From: Bifidobacterium amazonense
GTDB taxonomy: Bacteria > Actinomycetota > Actinomycetes > Actinomycetales > Bifidobacteriaceae
DNA: 64,000 bases
Assembly: GCF_018555435.2 (NCBI RefSeq)
Contig: NZ_JAFEJT020000011.1
Location: 1 to 64,000 of the forward strand
Direction of reading: 5' to 3'
Shown here: positions 55,229-63,872 of the stretch, in pieces
Layout of the letters: every line of letters starts with the position of its first letter
Numbering within the stretch: the first letter of the stretch is position 1
The notes under the pieces: model-generated
Told to the model about the DNA's origin: nothing
Seen by the model: only the letters and a program-made list of their open reading frames with translations
Database searches by the model: none
Program-made: the position numbers and the translations under genes

Positions 55229-56185
55229 TCACACCGTCCTGATTCGCGGGTTGATGAGGACATAGAGCAGGTCGACGATCACGTTGACCACCATGAAGGC
55301 CAGTGCCACGACCAGTGCCACGCCCTGCACGAGGGTCGGCTGGTTGTTGTTGATGCCGTCGAACATCGCGGTGCCCATGCCGGGCAGGGCGAAGATGACC
55401 TCGATGACGATGGCGCCGCCCATGAGGTAGCCGATCTTCATGCCGAGCATGGTGACCGGGGTGATCAGGGCATTGCGGAACACGTTGCGGGCCACGACCA
55501 CGCGCTTGGGCACGCCGGCACCGATGGCGGTGCGCACGTAGTCCTTGTCGAGCTCCTCGACCATGGACGTGCGGATGATGCGGGTGAGCGAGCCGGCCAC
55601 GGGCAGGCCGAGCGCGAAGCTGGGCATGGCCATGCGGGCCAGGTATCCGGCCGGGTCCTGGGTGAAGGCGGGCAGTTCGCCGGCGCCGGGCAGCCAGGCC
55701 ATTTTGATCTGCAGCACGTAGATGAGCAGCACGCCGAGCCAGAAGGACGGGGTGGCGATGGCGATGATGGAGACCACGCGAATGGCCTGGTCGACCCACG
55801 TGTCGCGGTAGAGCGCGGCCAGCACGCCGAAGATGACGGCGAAGACGATGGCGATGAGCAGGCCGATGAAGGTCAGCTGGAGGGTGATGGGGAACGCGGT
55901 GGCGATGCGGCCGCTCACCGGGTCCTTGTTGACGCCGTAGACGCCGAGGTCGCCGCGCAGCAGTCCGCCAAGGTAGGAGAAGAACTGCTCCCACCAGGGG
56001 CGGTCGAAGCCCATTTCGTGCCGGTAGGCGGCGAGCGCCTGCGGGGTGGCGTTTTCGCCGAGGGCGGCGACGGCCGGGTCGTATTGGGAGAAGGACATCA
56101 GGAAGTAGACCAGGAGGGTCACTCCGAATGCCATGAACGGCAGGGCGATCAGTCGTCTGCCGAGAAGGCGTAGCAGGTTGTTCAA
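55229..56185 (-). CDS. Sialic-acid ABC transporter permease (DppB-like)
   Basis: The protein has 318 residues and starts with TTG at 56185, since GGGAG lies 5 nt upstream and no in-frame ATG occurs before the first helix. About six membrane helices are present, with the permease G-A-G-V-P-K-R loop that docks the ATPase. The binding-protein gene lies upstream, with a strong hairpin between them (56245-56293). The fused permease-ATPase follows after 2 nt. Confidence 0.85.
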   Translation of the reverse strand: MNNLLRLLGRRLIALPFMAFGVTLLVYFLMSFSQYDPAVAALGENATPQALAAYRHEMGFDRPWWEQFFSYLGGLLRGDLGVYGVNKDPVSGRIATAFPITLQLTFIGLLIAIVFAVIFGVLAALYRDTWVDQAIRVVSIIAIATPSFWLGVLLIYVLQIKMAWLPGAGELPAFTQDPAGYLARMAMPSFALGLPVAGSLTRIIRTSMVEELDKDYVRTAIGAGVPKRVVVARNVFRNALITPVTMLGMKIGYLMGGAIVIEVIFALPGMGTAMFDGINNNQPTLVQGVALVVALAFMVVNVIVDLLYVLINPRIRTV

Positions 56186-56244
56186 TGGGACTCCCTTGTC
56201 AGGTGGTTCAAGACAGGTGATTCAGGATGGCTCTGGAATGGCAT

Positions 56245-56293
56245 GGCCCTCCCGTCTCGCGGACGTTCATGTGGCCCGCGGGACGGGAGGGCC
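56245..56293 (-). other. Intercistronic hairpin between binding protein and permease genes
   Basis: GGCCCTCCCGTC and CGCGG pair with CCGCG and GACGGGAGGGCC, 17 bp with one mismatch. It lies 34 nt after the binding-protein stop. On the minus strand there is no T-tract, so it is more likely to protect the upstream mRNA end or reduce read-through than to end transcription. Confidence 0.65.
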
Positions 56294-56326
56294 TTTGTCT
56301 GGCTGCGGAGCGCTACCGGAGCGGCG

Positions 56327-57901
56327 TTACTTGTTCAGCTCGGCGTTCACGAGGTTGATGCCGGTCGAGCCGATCGCGTCGACGCTCTTGAACACGCCCT
56401 TCTTGAAGGCGGTGGTCGTCTGGCGGTGGAACAGCGGGTAGAGCGGGACCTCTTCGCTGAGCAGGTCGAAGCACTGGTTCCAGTAGTCCTGGCGCTCGTC
56501 GTCGGTGGAGGCGGCCAAGGCCTGGTCCATCAGCTCGTGGAGCTTGGTGTAGCCGTCGGAGCCGTTCCAGAAGGTGCGGGTCTTGGTCCAGGCGTTGTCG
56601 CCGTACCACCAGTTCATCAGCAGGTCGGGGTCGTTGCCGAACACGGACGGGTCGCCGGGGGCGAGCACCATCGAGTAGTCGGCGTCGGCCTTGTCGGTGA
56701 TGTTCGGGTAGAGGGCGGAGGAGGCCATCGACTGGATGTCCACGTTCATGCCGATCTCGGCCAGATCGTTCTTGATCTGCGGGGCCAGCTGGGTGATCCA
56801 GGAGTGGTCGGTGGTGTAGAGGGTGAACTTGAGCTCACCGGTGACGCCGGCCTCCTTGAGCAGCTCCTTGGCCTTGTCCACGTTCTTGGTGTAGACGTTG
56901 CTGGCCTTGTGGTAGTTCGAGAAGTTTTCGGGCAGGAAGCTGGTGGCCGCGGCGGCCTGGCCGGACATCTGGTTGTCGATGAGCTTCTGGACGTCGATCG
57001 CGTAGAAGACGGCCTGACGGACCTCCTTCTTGTCGAACGGCGCCTGCTTGGTGTTGAACATGAGGAACGGCAGATTGAAGCCCTGGACGGTCTCCAACTC
57101 GGATCCGGAGGATTCGAGGGTCTTGAAGGCGTTGGCGGGCACCATTTCCATCACGTCCACCTTGCCGGCCTGCATGGCGGTGACGCGGGCGGTATCGTCG
57201 ACGGACACGTTCCACACCATGTGCGCGGTCTGGGCGGGGTGGTCGCCGTTGTACTGGTCGTTCTTGTCGAACTTGACCTGCTGGTCGGTGATCTCCGTGT
57301 ACTTCCACGGACCGGAGCCGACCGGCTGGGCCTTGAGGTCCTCGTTGCTCATCGAGGAGGGGACGATCTGGATGAGGGCGAGGCGCTGCTTGAACATCGG
57401 GAACGCGCGGGTGAGCTTGAAGGTCACTTCGGTGTCGGACTTGGCCTCGACGGAGTCGATGAAGTCGAGCATGGAGATGTACAGGCTGCCTTCGGCGGTG
57501 GTGCGCTTGTAGGAGGAGACCACGTCGTCGGCGGTGACCGCGGTGCCGTCGGAGAACTTGGCCCCGTCGCGCAGGGTGACCACGTATTCGGTGTCGGACA
57601 CCTGCTCCGGCTCGCCGGATGCGAGCGCGTCGAACGTGGAGTAGTCCGTGTAGTTGAGCGCGTACAGCGGTTCGGTCACGTGCCAGTTGCCGGCCATCGC
57701 GAGCGCGCTGGAGGTGGTGGACGGCGAGAAGTCGCGCGTTGCGTACGCGACCTGCGCCGTGATGGTGTCGGCGACCGCCGTGCCTCCGGACGAGCCTTGG
57801 CTTGCGGTGTTGTTGCCGCTGCCGCCGCATCCGGCGAGCAGCATAAGGCCCGCGACGGTCGCCGCCACGGCGACCTTGAACTTTCCGTGCTTTCCGATCA
57901 T
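56327..57901 (-). CDS. Sialic-acid-binding lipoprotein (Opp/Dpp family 5)
   Basis: The protein has 524 residues. ATG 57901 has GAGGAG about 5 nt upstream. The lipoprotein signal ends L-L-A-G-C with Cys25. Length and pattern fit family 5 binding proteins, which in bifidobacterial nan clusters take sialic acid instead of peptides; the ligand is inferred from context. It has its own promoter at 58108-58136 and a leader of about 200 nt with a hairpin at 58038-58082. Confidence 0.83.
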   Translation of the reverse strand: MIGKHGKFKVAVAATVAGLMLLAGCGGSGNNTASQGSSGGTAVADTITAQVAYATRDFSPSTTSSALAMAGNWHVTEPLYALNYTDYSTFDALASGEPEQVSDTEYVVTLRDGAKFSDGTAVTADDVVSSYKRTTAEGSLYISMLDFIDSVEAKSDTEVTFKLTRAFPMFKQRLALIQIVPSSMSNEDLKAQPVGSGPWKYTEITDQQVKFDKNDQYNGDHPAQTAHMVWNVSVDDTARVTAMQAGKVDVMEMVPANAFKTLESSGSELETVQGFNLPFLMFNTKQAPFDKKEVRQAVFYAIDVQKLIDNQMSGQAAAATSFLPENFSNYHKASNVYTKNVDKAKELLKEAGVTGELKFTLYTTDHSWITQLAPQIKNDLAEIGMNVDIQSMASSALYPNITDKADADYSMVLAPGDPSVFGNDPDLLMNWWYGDNAWTKTRTFWNGSDGYTKLHELMDQALAASTDDERQDYWNQCFDLLSEEVPLYPLFHRQTTTAFKKGVFKSVDAIGSTGINLVNAELNK

Positions 57902-58107
57902 TGGTTCTCCTCGTCGTTGAGTTGCATATAGGACCATCGTTCGAAGCGAGACGGTGCCTTTCCTGATGTGAGATGGGTGATGATTGATGCTGATGGTTGG
58001 GGGATGTTCCCGATGGTTGATGATGGTGGGTGAAGATGGGCTCTCTCCATGCCGATCCCTCGGTTGGGGGTCCTGAGAGCCCTTAACGTCGTCGTCGAAC
58101 TTCCTCA

Positions 58108-58136
58108 ATGATAAGACGTCTGATGTCTGATTTCAA
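58108..58136 (-). promoter_or_regulatory. Binding-protein promoter with NanR operator in the spacer
   Basis: On the minus strand TTGAAA (58136-58131), 17 bp and TATCAT (58113-58108) form a strong promoter. The spacer holds the palindrome ATAAGACGTCTGAT (58111-58124, plus strand) followed by a further GTCTGAT half-site (58125-58131). A repressor there would block the promoter. Confidence 0.65.
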
Positions 58137-58165
58137 CTCGGGAGTGTTGCGCCCGGCGGCGCGCC

Positions 58166-58834
58166 TCACAGCCGCGCCACGAACCAGCGCGTGATGCTGG
58201 TCGGATGCGTGATCGCGGTGCCCACCACGGCGGCCCACGCGCCGGCCGACATCACCCGGTGCAGCTGCTCGGGTGTATGGATGCGTCCCTCGCACAGCAC
58301 GGGCACGTCGGGGAACGACTCGATCATCTGGCCGAGCAGTTCGAAGTCAGGCCCGTCGGTTTTCGGGCGGTCGCCGGTGTATCCGGACAGCGTGGTGGAG
58401 ATGATGTCGGTGCCGGCCTCGACGGCGCGTTCGGCGTCGGCGAAACTGCCGCAGTCGGCCATCACCAGCACGCCCTCGTCGTGCAGCGCATGCACGGTGT
58501 CCGCGTAGGTCAGCCCGTCCGGACGCGGCCGGCCGGTCGCGTCGATGGCGACGATGTCCGCGCCGGCCGCGGCGCAGCACCGGGCGTGGCGCAGGGTCGG
58601 CGTGATGTACACGCCCTCCTCGCCGTCCTTCCAGATGCCGATCACCGGCACGCTCACCTGCCCTTTGATGGCGGCGATGTCCGCCAATCCCTGGCAGCGG
58701 ATGCCCACGGCCCCGCCCTCGACGGCCGCCATGGCCATCTGCGCCATCGTCTCCGGATGGCGCAGCGGCTCGCCCGGATATGCCTGGCAGCTCACCACAA
58801 GCCCGCCCTTGATACGTTCGATTGTCTGGTTCAT
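58166..58834 (-). CDS. nanE: N-acetylmannosamine-6-phosphate 2-epimerase
   Basis: The protein has 222 residues. AGGAG lies 9 nt before ATG 58834; the longer frame to 58954 is not supported. It is a TIM-barrel of the NanE family, with S-C-Q-A-Y-P-G-E-P-L, D-A-T-G-R-P-R-P and C-E-G-R-I-H-T-P. It converts ManNAc-6-phosphate to GlcNAc-6-phosphate. The gene lies just downstream of nanK. Confidence 0.92.
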   Translation of the reverse strand: MNQTIERIKGGLVVSCQAYPGEPLRHPETMAQMAMAAVEGGAVGIRCQGLADIAAIKGQVSVPVIGIWKDGEEGVYITPTLRHARCCAAAGADIVAIDATGRPRPDGLTYADTVHALHDEGVLVMADCGSFADAERAVEAGTDIISTTLSGYTGDRPKTDGPDFELLGQMIESFPDVPVLCEGRIHTPEQLHRVMSAGAWAAVVGTAITHPTSITRWFVARL

Positions 58835-58940
58835 GTTCTTTGTCTCCTTTCGCCCCCTAGGTCCCATGTCAAGGGAGCCGGCGGCCATGCCGGCAGAGGG
58901 GGCGGCTCCTGTGATTACCGTGAATTCGGCGCCATCGCCG

Positions 58941-59945
58941 TCACGACCGCACATGACGGTCGATGGCCGCGGCCGCGCCGATGAGAGGCGCGTCGCCGCC
59001 GAGTTCGCCCTCGACGAGCGGGGTGGGCCTGACCAGCGCGAGCGCCGACTCCGCGAATCCGGCGCGCAGCGCGTCCCACCAGATCGGTCCGGCCTTGACC
59101 ACCGATCCGGAGATCACGATCACGTCCGGGTCGATGAGATTGCCCATGCCGCCGATGCACTCGCCGAGCGCGCGGGCGCTGTCGGCGAGCACCGCGCAGG
59201 CCAGCGGCTCCCCCAACCCGGCCCGCACGGCCACATCCGCACCGCTCAAGGCCGGCTCGGGCACATCGCCATCGGCAACGGGCCTCCCCTCATACGCCTC
59301 CTCACGACGCCGGTTGTACAGATCCCTCAGCCCCGTGCCGGACGCCACCGGCTCGACATGCCCCTCGCGGGTGCCGCACGAGCACAGGAAGCCGCGTCCC
59401 AGCGCGCTCGGCACATGACCGGCGTGGCCGGCCACGCCGTGCGCGCCGGTGAACAGCGCGCCGTGCGTCACGATCGCGCCGCCGATGCCCGTGCCCACGC
59501 CGATCGACAGCACCACGTCCCTGCCGCGGCCGGCGCCGTAGCTCGCCTCGCCGAGTCCGTGCGCGCCGACGTCGCCGATCATGCGTACCGGCAGATCGGT
59601 GACTCGCGCGAACGCGTCGTAGATGCGCTGGCCGCGCCATCCCGGCAGGATGTCGGTGGCGGAGACGATCACGCCGGTCTCGCCGTCCGGCACGCCGGCG
59701 GCCGCGATGCCGACGCCCGCGATCGTCGTGCCTTCGTCCGCCGCACGGTCCAGCTGGCGTACGGCGAGCGCCACGATACGTTCCCTGAGATCGTCGCCGC
59801 CGCGCGCGGCCTCGGTCGGGATCTCGCAACGACCGGTCACGACAGGAGTGCCGCCGGGACGATCGGGCAGCGTCACGAATCCCGAGGCGACCTTGGTGCC
59901 GCCGATATCGAACGACAGATAGACGGCCGGATCTCCCCCGCTCAT
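58941..59945 (-). CDS. nanK: N-acetylmannosamine kinase (ROK family)
   Basis: The protein has 334 residues. It begins with the ATP-binding S-F-D-I-G-G-T-K and has the later G-V-G-T-G-I-G-G segment. The ROK zinc site reads C-S-C-G-T-R-E-G-H-V-E, so the usual third cysteine is absent and a His is nearby. It phosphorylates N-acetylmannosamine at C6. It overlaps the upstream DUF4862 gene by 4 bp (ATGA). Confidence 0.88.
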   Translation of the reverse strand: MSGGDPAVYLSFDIGGTKVASGFVTLPDRPGGTPVVTGRCEIPTEAARGGDDLRERIVALAVRQLDRAADEGTTIAGVGIAAAGVPDGETGVIVSATDILPGWRGQRIYDAFARVTDLPVRMIGDVGAHGLGEASYGAGRGRDVVLSIGVGTGIGGAIVTHGALFTGAHGVAGHAGHVPSALGRGFLCSCGTREGHVEPVASGTGLRDLYNRRREEAYEGRPVADGDVPEPALSGADVAVRAGLGEPLACAVLADSARALGECIGGMGNLIDPDVIVISGSVVKAGPIWWDALRAGFAESALALVRPTPLVEGELGGDAPLIGAAAAIDRHVRS

Positions 59946-60964
59946 ACGCCGTCCGTCCCGTCGGACGCGACGGACGCACCGGTCGCGTCGGGTATATCGG
60001 ACGCACCGACATCATCGGACGTTCCGTCGAATCCGCCCGCTTCGGCGACCCCGGCAGCCGCGGCGACCGCGTCGTGGATGCGCGCCAGATAGCCGAGCCG
60101 CTCCTCGATCGTCGCGTCCTTGGGCACGCACACCTTGGCACCCAGATAGTCGAGCGGCGATTCCTGTTCGCGCGCAACCCGCACGGCGTCCGCGATCGCG
60201 GCGGCGTCCATCAGCGACGTCGGCTCGTCCGGGCTCATGGGCAGGTGTCCGTCGATCCAGCCGTAGCCGTATTGGGTCTCCTCCGGTCCGGCGCCGGAGA
60301 ACATGAGGCCCTTGAGTACGCCGGCCCGCGCGGCCTTGCCGACATGGTCGACCGCGGTGGCGGCGTCGCGGCCCTCGACCACGGAGCGCCCCCAGTTCAC
60401 GGTCAGCCCGACGCCGGCCTGGAGGCACAGGTCGATCTCGTCCTCGATGGGCAGGAATCCCTTTTCCGGTTTCTGTCCTTCGATGTATCGGTCGCAGTGT
60501 TCGATCACCAGGTCGGCTCCGGACCAGTCCCACCACGACATCTCCTCCAGCGAGGCGGCCATGGCGTCGTGATCGGCCTTGGCGGTGGGCGCCGAATGGA
60601 TCTCGACGAACCGCACGTCCTGGGCGCCGCGCCGGTGCGTGAATTCCGCAAGCGCACGACACACCGTTGCCATGAAGTCGAGCGCGGCCTTTCGCCCGTT
60701 CTCGTCCGGGCTGGCGAGACCGAAGCCCGGGTCCTTCCATACGTGCTGCATGGTGCCGGGGATGACGGTGACGGTATTGCCGTGCCAGTGGACGGGCAGC
60801 GCGCCGGCCAGCCAGGCGAGGTCGACCGATTCCGCGAGATTGCCGGGGAAGGGCAGCTCGGTGCCGGCGATCCACGGTTGCCCGCCGAGCAGGTTGTAGT
60901 AGTCCTCTTGGGCTTCCCGCCCTTGAGGGAGCGACGCATATGCGCCGACGATGAATGGGGGCAT
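59942..60964 (-). CDS. DUF4862 family protein of the nan operon
   Basis: The protein has 340 residues. AGGAGG lies 8 nt before ATG 60964. It looks like a barrel-fold protein with many conserved Trp, His and Asp, including V-H-W-H-G and F-V-E-I-H-S-A-P. It is the first gene of the nanK-nanE transcript, so it probably takes part in sialic-acid or amino-sugar metabolism. I recall the family as DUF4862, of unknown function. The C-terminal 30 residues are Asp/Ser-rich. Confidence 0.6.
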   Translation of the reverse strand: MPPFIVGAYASLPQGREAQEDYYNLLGGQPWIAGTELPFPGNLAESVDLAWLAGALPVHWHGNTVTVIPGTMQHVWKDPGFGLASPDENGRKAALDFMATVCRALAEFTHRRGAQDVRFVEIHSAPTAKADHDAMAASLEEMSWWDWSGADLVIEHCDRYIEGQKPEKGFLPIEDEIDLCLQAGVGLTVNWGRSVVEGRDAATAVDHVGKAARAGVLKGLMFSGAGPEETQYGYGWIDGHLPMSPDEPTSLMDAAAIADAVRVAREQESPLDYLGAKVCVPKDATIEERLGYLARIHDAVAAAAGVAEAGGFDGTSDDVGASDIPDATGASVASDGTDGV

Positions 60965-61015
60965 GCCGGTTTCCTCCTTGAAATGCTGGTGCCTCGACAT
61001 ACCCATCCTACTATC

Positions 61016-61036
61016 ATCAGACGTCTGATGTCTAAT
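61016..61036 (-). promoter_or_regulatory. NanR operator upstream of the nan transcript
   Basis: A perfect palindrome ATCAGACGTCTGAT (61016-61029; 16 bp with flanking C and G) is followed by a GTCTAAT half-site. It lies 52 nt upstream of the start codon at 60964. The same triple arrangement occurs at 58111-58131. Clear promoter boxes are not identified here. Confidence 0.65.
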
Positions 61037-61135
61037 CTCTCGGAGAGGCGCGTCTGAATCGTCGGTCGCATCCGCGGTCTCCCGGGATCCATCTCATCGG
61101 CAACCTCCCGCAGGAAGCCGCCTACGCGGCCGAAA

Positions 61136-61783
61136 TCAGCGGAACAGACTGATGCCGCGACGGGAGATGCAGTAGGCGTTGCCGAGCCACGTATGCCGCG
61201 AGTTCGGCCACACCGCGCCGAGCCGCGGCGCGTTCTGGCTCATCCAGATGCTCGGCACGCGGCCGTCGGCGCTGCGCGAGCCGAGCAGGTTGAAGCCGTT
61301 CTTCTCGAGCAGCCATTCCGGATGCTGCGTGGCGATCGCGAGACCCTCCTCGAGCGTGAGCGGCGTGCGTTCGTCGGAATCGATGAGCTTGCGGGCCACG
61401 TCCGGCTCGCGGTTGATGTAGCAGGTGCCGGTGTGCGGCTCGACGACGAGGTAGAACGGACCCTCCGGCGGCTCGAACCCGTCCTGCGGCAGGAAGCTGG
61501 CGATGTCGCGCGGCGGCATCGTGGTGAATCCGGCCATACGGTAGATGCTGGTACGTGCGATCAGCGACTCCGGCGAAACCAGCTCGCGCGTCGGGATCAG
61601 CAGAATGTCCGCGCCAAGCCGGCACTGCGGGTCGGCCGAGTCCGGATCGCACTGCTCAAGTGCGGCGATCAGAGGCCGGGCGAGCGCGCGGAACGCGGCG
61701 GCGGAGATGTCCGCCACGTCCGGGTACCCCAACGCCACCAAACGATCCAGCTGCTTCTGCGCTTCTACCGATGCAATCGACAT
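61136..61783 (-). CDS. DUF5701 family protein
   Basis: The protein has 215 residues. ATG 61783 is preceded by GGGGG close by. It is a single-domain soluble protein with a G-F-N-L-L-G-S and W-L-G-N-A-Y-C-I segment towards the end, matching an uncharacterised actinobacterial family (DUF5701). No catalytic motif is evident. It is transcribed away from asd and is probably unrelated to its neighbours. Confidence 0.65.
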   Translation of the reverse strand: MSIASVEAQKQLDRLVALGYPDVADISAAAFRALARPLIAALEQCDPDSADPQCRLGADILLIPTRELVSPESLIARTSIYRMAGFTTMPPRDIASFLPQDGFEPPEGPFYLVVEPHTGTCYINREPDVARKLIDSDERTPLTLEEGLAIATQHPEWLLEKNGFNLLGSRSADGRVPSIWMSQNAPRLGAVWPNSRHTWLGNAYCISRRGISLFR

Positions 61784-61942
61784 ATCCCCCAGCCTACCAG
61801 CGGCCCGGCCGGTCCGGCCCCGGTCCGTCCCGTCCCGACCAGCCGGCCAGCATATGGGAGCGCGCATGCCGCAATCCCCTGCGGTTCGTAAGATGGTCAG
61901 CAACTCACAGTCCGTAGTATCCGCACAAACATAGGGGTTGGT

Positions 61943-63037
61943 ATGTCCGAAAAACTCAAGGTCGGCATTCTCGGCGCGACCGGCATGGTCGGCCAGCGTT
62001 TCGTCACGCTGCTCGAGAATCACCCGTGGTTCGAGGTGACCACGCTCGCCGCGTCCGCGCATTCGGCCGGCAAGACGTACGAGGAGGCCGTCGGCGACCG
62101 TTGGAAGATCGAGACGCCGATGCCCGAGTACGCGCGGCACATGACCGTGGTCGACGGCGACGACGCCGAAGCCGTCGCGACCGGCGTGGACTTCATGTTC
62201 TCGGCCGTGAACATGCCGAAGGACCAGATCCGCGCGATCGAGGAGCGCTACGCGAAGACCGAGACGCCGGTCGTCTCGAACAACAGCGCGCACCGCTGGA
62301 CGCCGGACGTGCCGATGGTCGTGCCGGAGATCAACCCGGAGCATTTCGCGGTGATCGAACACCAGCGCAAGCGTCTGGGCACGACGCGCGGCTTCATCGC
62401 GGTCAAGCCGAACTGCTCGATCCAGGCGTACACGCCGGCGCTGGCCGCGTGGAAGGAGTTCGAGCCGCGCGAGGTCGTCGTGAGCACGTACCAGGCGATC
62501 TCCGGCGCGGGCAAGACGTTCAAGGACTGGCCGGAAATGGTGGGCAACATCATCCCGTTCATCTCCGGCGAGGAGGCGAAGAGCGAGAAGGAACCGCTTA
62601 AGGTGTTCGGCCACGTGGACCCCGAGCTCGGCGAGATCGTGCCGTTCGACGGCGCCCTGCGCATCACCTCGCAGTGCATCCGCGTGCCCGTGCTCAACGG
62701 CCACACGGCGACCGTGTTCCTCAACTTCGGCAAGAAGGCCACGAAGGAGGAGCTGATCGACCGGCTCGTCAACTACACGTCGCGCGCCGCCGAGCTCGGC
62801 CTGCCGCACGCGCCGAAGCACTTCATCCAGTACCTGACCGAGGACGACCGCCCGCAGGTCAAGCTCGACGTGGACTACGAGGGCGGCATGGGCGTCTCCA
62901 TCGGCCGTCTGCGCGAGGATTCGATCTTCGACTGGAAGTTCGTCGGCCTCGCCCACAACACGCTGCGCGGCGCCGCTGGCGGTGCGCTCGAATGCGCGGA
63001 GATGCTCAAGGCCCTCGGCTACATCACCAAGAAGTAG
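61943..63037 (+). CDS. asd: Aspartate-semialdehyde dehydrogenase
   Basis: The protein has 364 residues; GGGG lies about 5 nt before the ATG. NADP binding is shown by G-I-L-G-A-T-G-M-V-G-Q at the start. The catalytic C158 lies in V-K-P-N-C-S-I-Q. The length and motif fit the archaeal/fungal-like type of the enzyme. It reduces aspartyl phosphate to aspartate semialdehyde for lysine, threonine and methionine. The gene is convergent with the aspartokinase genes. Confidence 0.95.
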   Translation: MSEKLKVGILGATGMVGQRFVTLLENHPWFEVTTLAASAHSAGKTYEEAVGDRWKIETPMPEYARHMTVVDGDDAEAVATGVDFMFSAVNMPKDQIRAIEERYAKTETPVVSNNSAHRWTPDVPMVVPEINPEHFAVIEHQRKRLGTTRGFIAVKPNCSIQAYTPALAAWKEFEPREVVVSTYQAISGAGKTFKDWPEMVGNIIPFISGEEAKSEKEPLKVFGHVDPELGEIVPFDGALRITSQCIRVPVLNGHTATVFLNFGKKATKEELIDRLVNYTSRAAELGLPHAPKHFIQYLTEDDRPQVKLDVDYEGGMGVSIGRLREDSIFDWKFVGLAHNTLRGAAGGALECAEMLKALGYITKK

Positions 63038-63042
63038 GGGTT

Positions 63043-63107
63043 TGTGGCCGGAACGTCCGGTTCCGGCCACAGCTACAGCAAAGGGGACTCCATGGGAGTC
63101 CCCTTTT
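63043..63107 (+). terminator. Double-hairpin terminator after asd
   Basis: A 12-bp stem (63043-63054 and 63060-63071) is followed by a second 12-bp stem AAAGGGGACTCC / GGAGTCCCCTTT (63080-63106), then T. The A-run also allows use on the minus strand for the convergent ACT gene. Confidence 0.85.
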
Positions 63108-63140
63108 GTTATCCGGTGTTATCCGGCAGCGGTCGCCGAA

Positions 63141-63722
63141 TCAGCGACCGGTACCGCCGTAGACGACGGCTTCGATCTGGTCGGCGTCGAGGCCGTACGC
63201 GGTGTGCAGCGCGCGCACCGCGGCGTCGAGCTGCTCGAGCGGCACGAGCGCGGCGATGCGGATCTCGGACGTCGAGATCATGAGCACGTTGATGCCCTCC
63301 TCGCTCAGCGCGGTGAAGAACTTGGCGGCGAGACCGGAGTGCGTCTTCATGCCGACGCCCACCACGGCCACCTTGCCGACCTTCGTGTTCACGTCGAACG
63401 ACTTGTAGCCGAGCTCCTCGTGCTTGTCGAGCAGCACGTCCTGCACCTGCTGCACGGTCGACTCCGGCACGGTGAAGGAGATGTCCGCGGTGCCGACGGA
63501 CGCGCCGGCCTGCACGATCATGTCGACGTTGATGCCGGCGGACGCCAGTTCGGTAAAGACCTTGGCGGCCATGCCCGGCTCGTTCGGCACGCCGCGCACG
63601 GTGGCGAGCGCCTCGGAACGGTCGTGCGCGATGCCGGAGATGACCGGCGCCTCGGGGCCGAGGTCGGGGAAGATGTCGCCCATGGACTTGGTCTCGTCGT
63701 TGTTGCTGTTGTTGTCGCTCAT
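63141..63722 (-). CDS. ACT-domain regulatory subunit of aspartokinase
   Basis: The protein has 193 residues with two ACT-like regions (about 30-105 and 115-185), corresponding to the C-terminal regulatory part of aspartokinase. It likely binds lysine or threonine and regulates the catalytic protein encoded just upstream, which ends at its own stop codon at 63873. The separate arrangement differs from single-chain or overlapping LysC alpha/beta genes. The first 20 residues are polar and disordered. Confidence 0.85.
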   Translation of the reverse strand: MSDNNSNNDETKSMGDIFPDLGPEAPVISGIAHDRSEALATVRGVPNEPGMAAKVFTELASAGINVDMIVQAGASVGTADISFTVPESTVQQVQDVLLDKHEELGYKSFDVNTKVGKVAVVGVGMKTHSGLAAKFFTALSEEGINVLMISTSEIRIAALVPLEQLDAAVRALHTAYGLDADQIEAVVYGGTGR

Positions 63723-63872
63723 GTTGGTTGCCTTACTCGTTTGCTCGTTCGGTGAGTCTGATTTCGATAAGTCTGGATAAGTCCGATTGATTGCGTGTGC
63801 CGACGGCCGCCGGCCGGTCCGTCCCCGATCAGTCCGGGCCGCCCGGACCTGGACCGTCCGGTCCGGGACCGA

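Noticed and set aside
53151..55994. Extended 947-residue version of the fused permease-ATPase
   Set aside because: The extra N-terminus overlaps the permease gene in another frame and is Arg/His-rich; the ATG at 55226 directly after the permease stop fits better.
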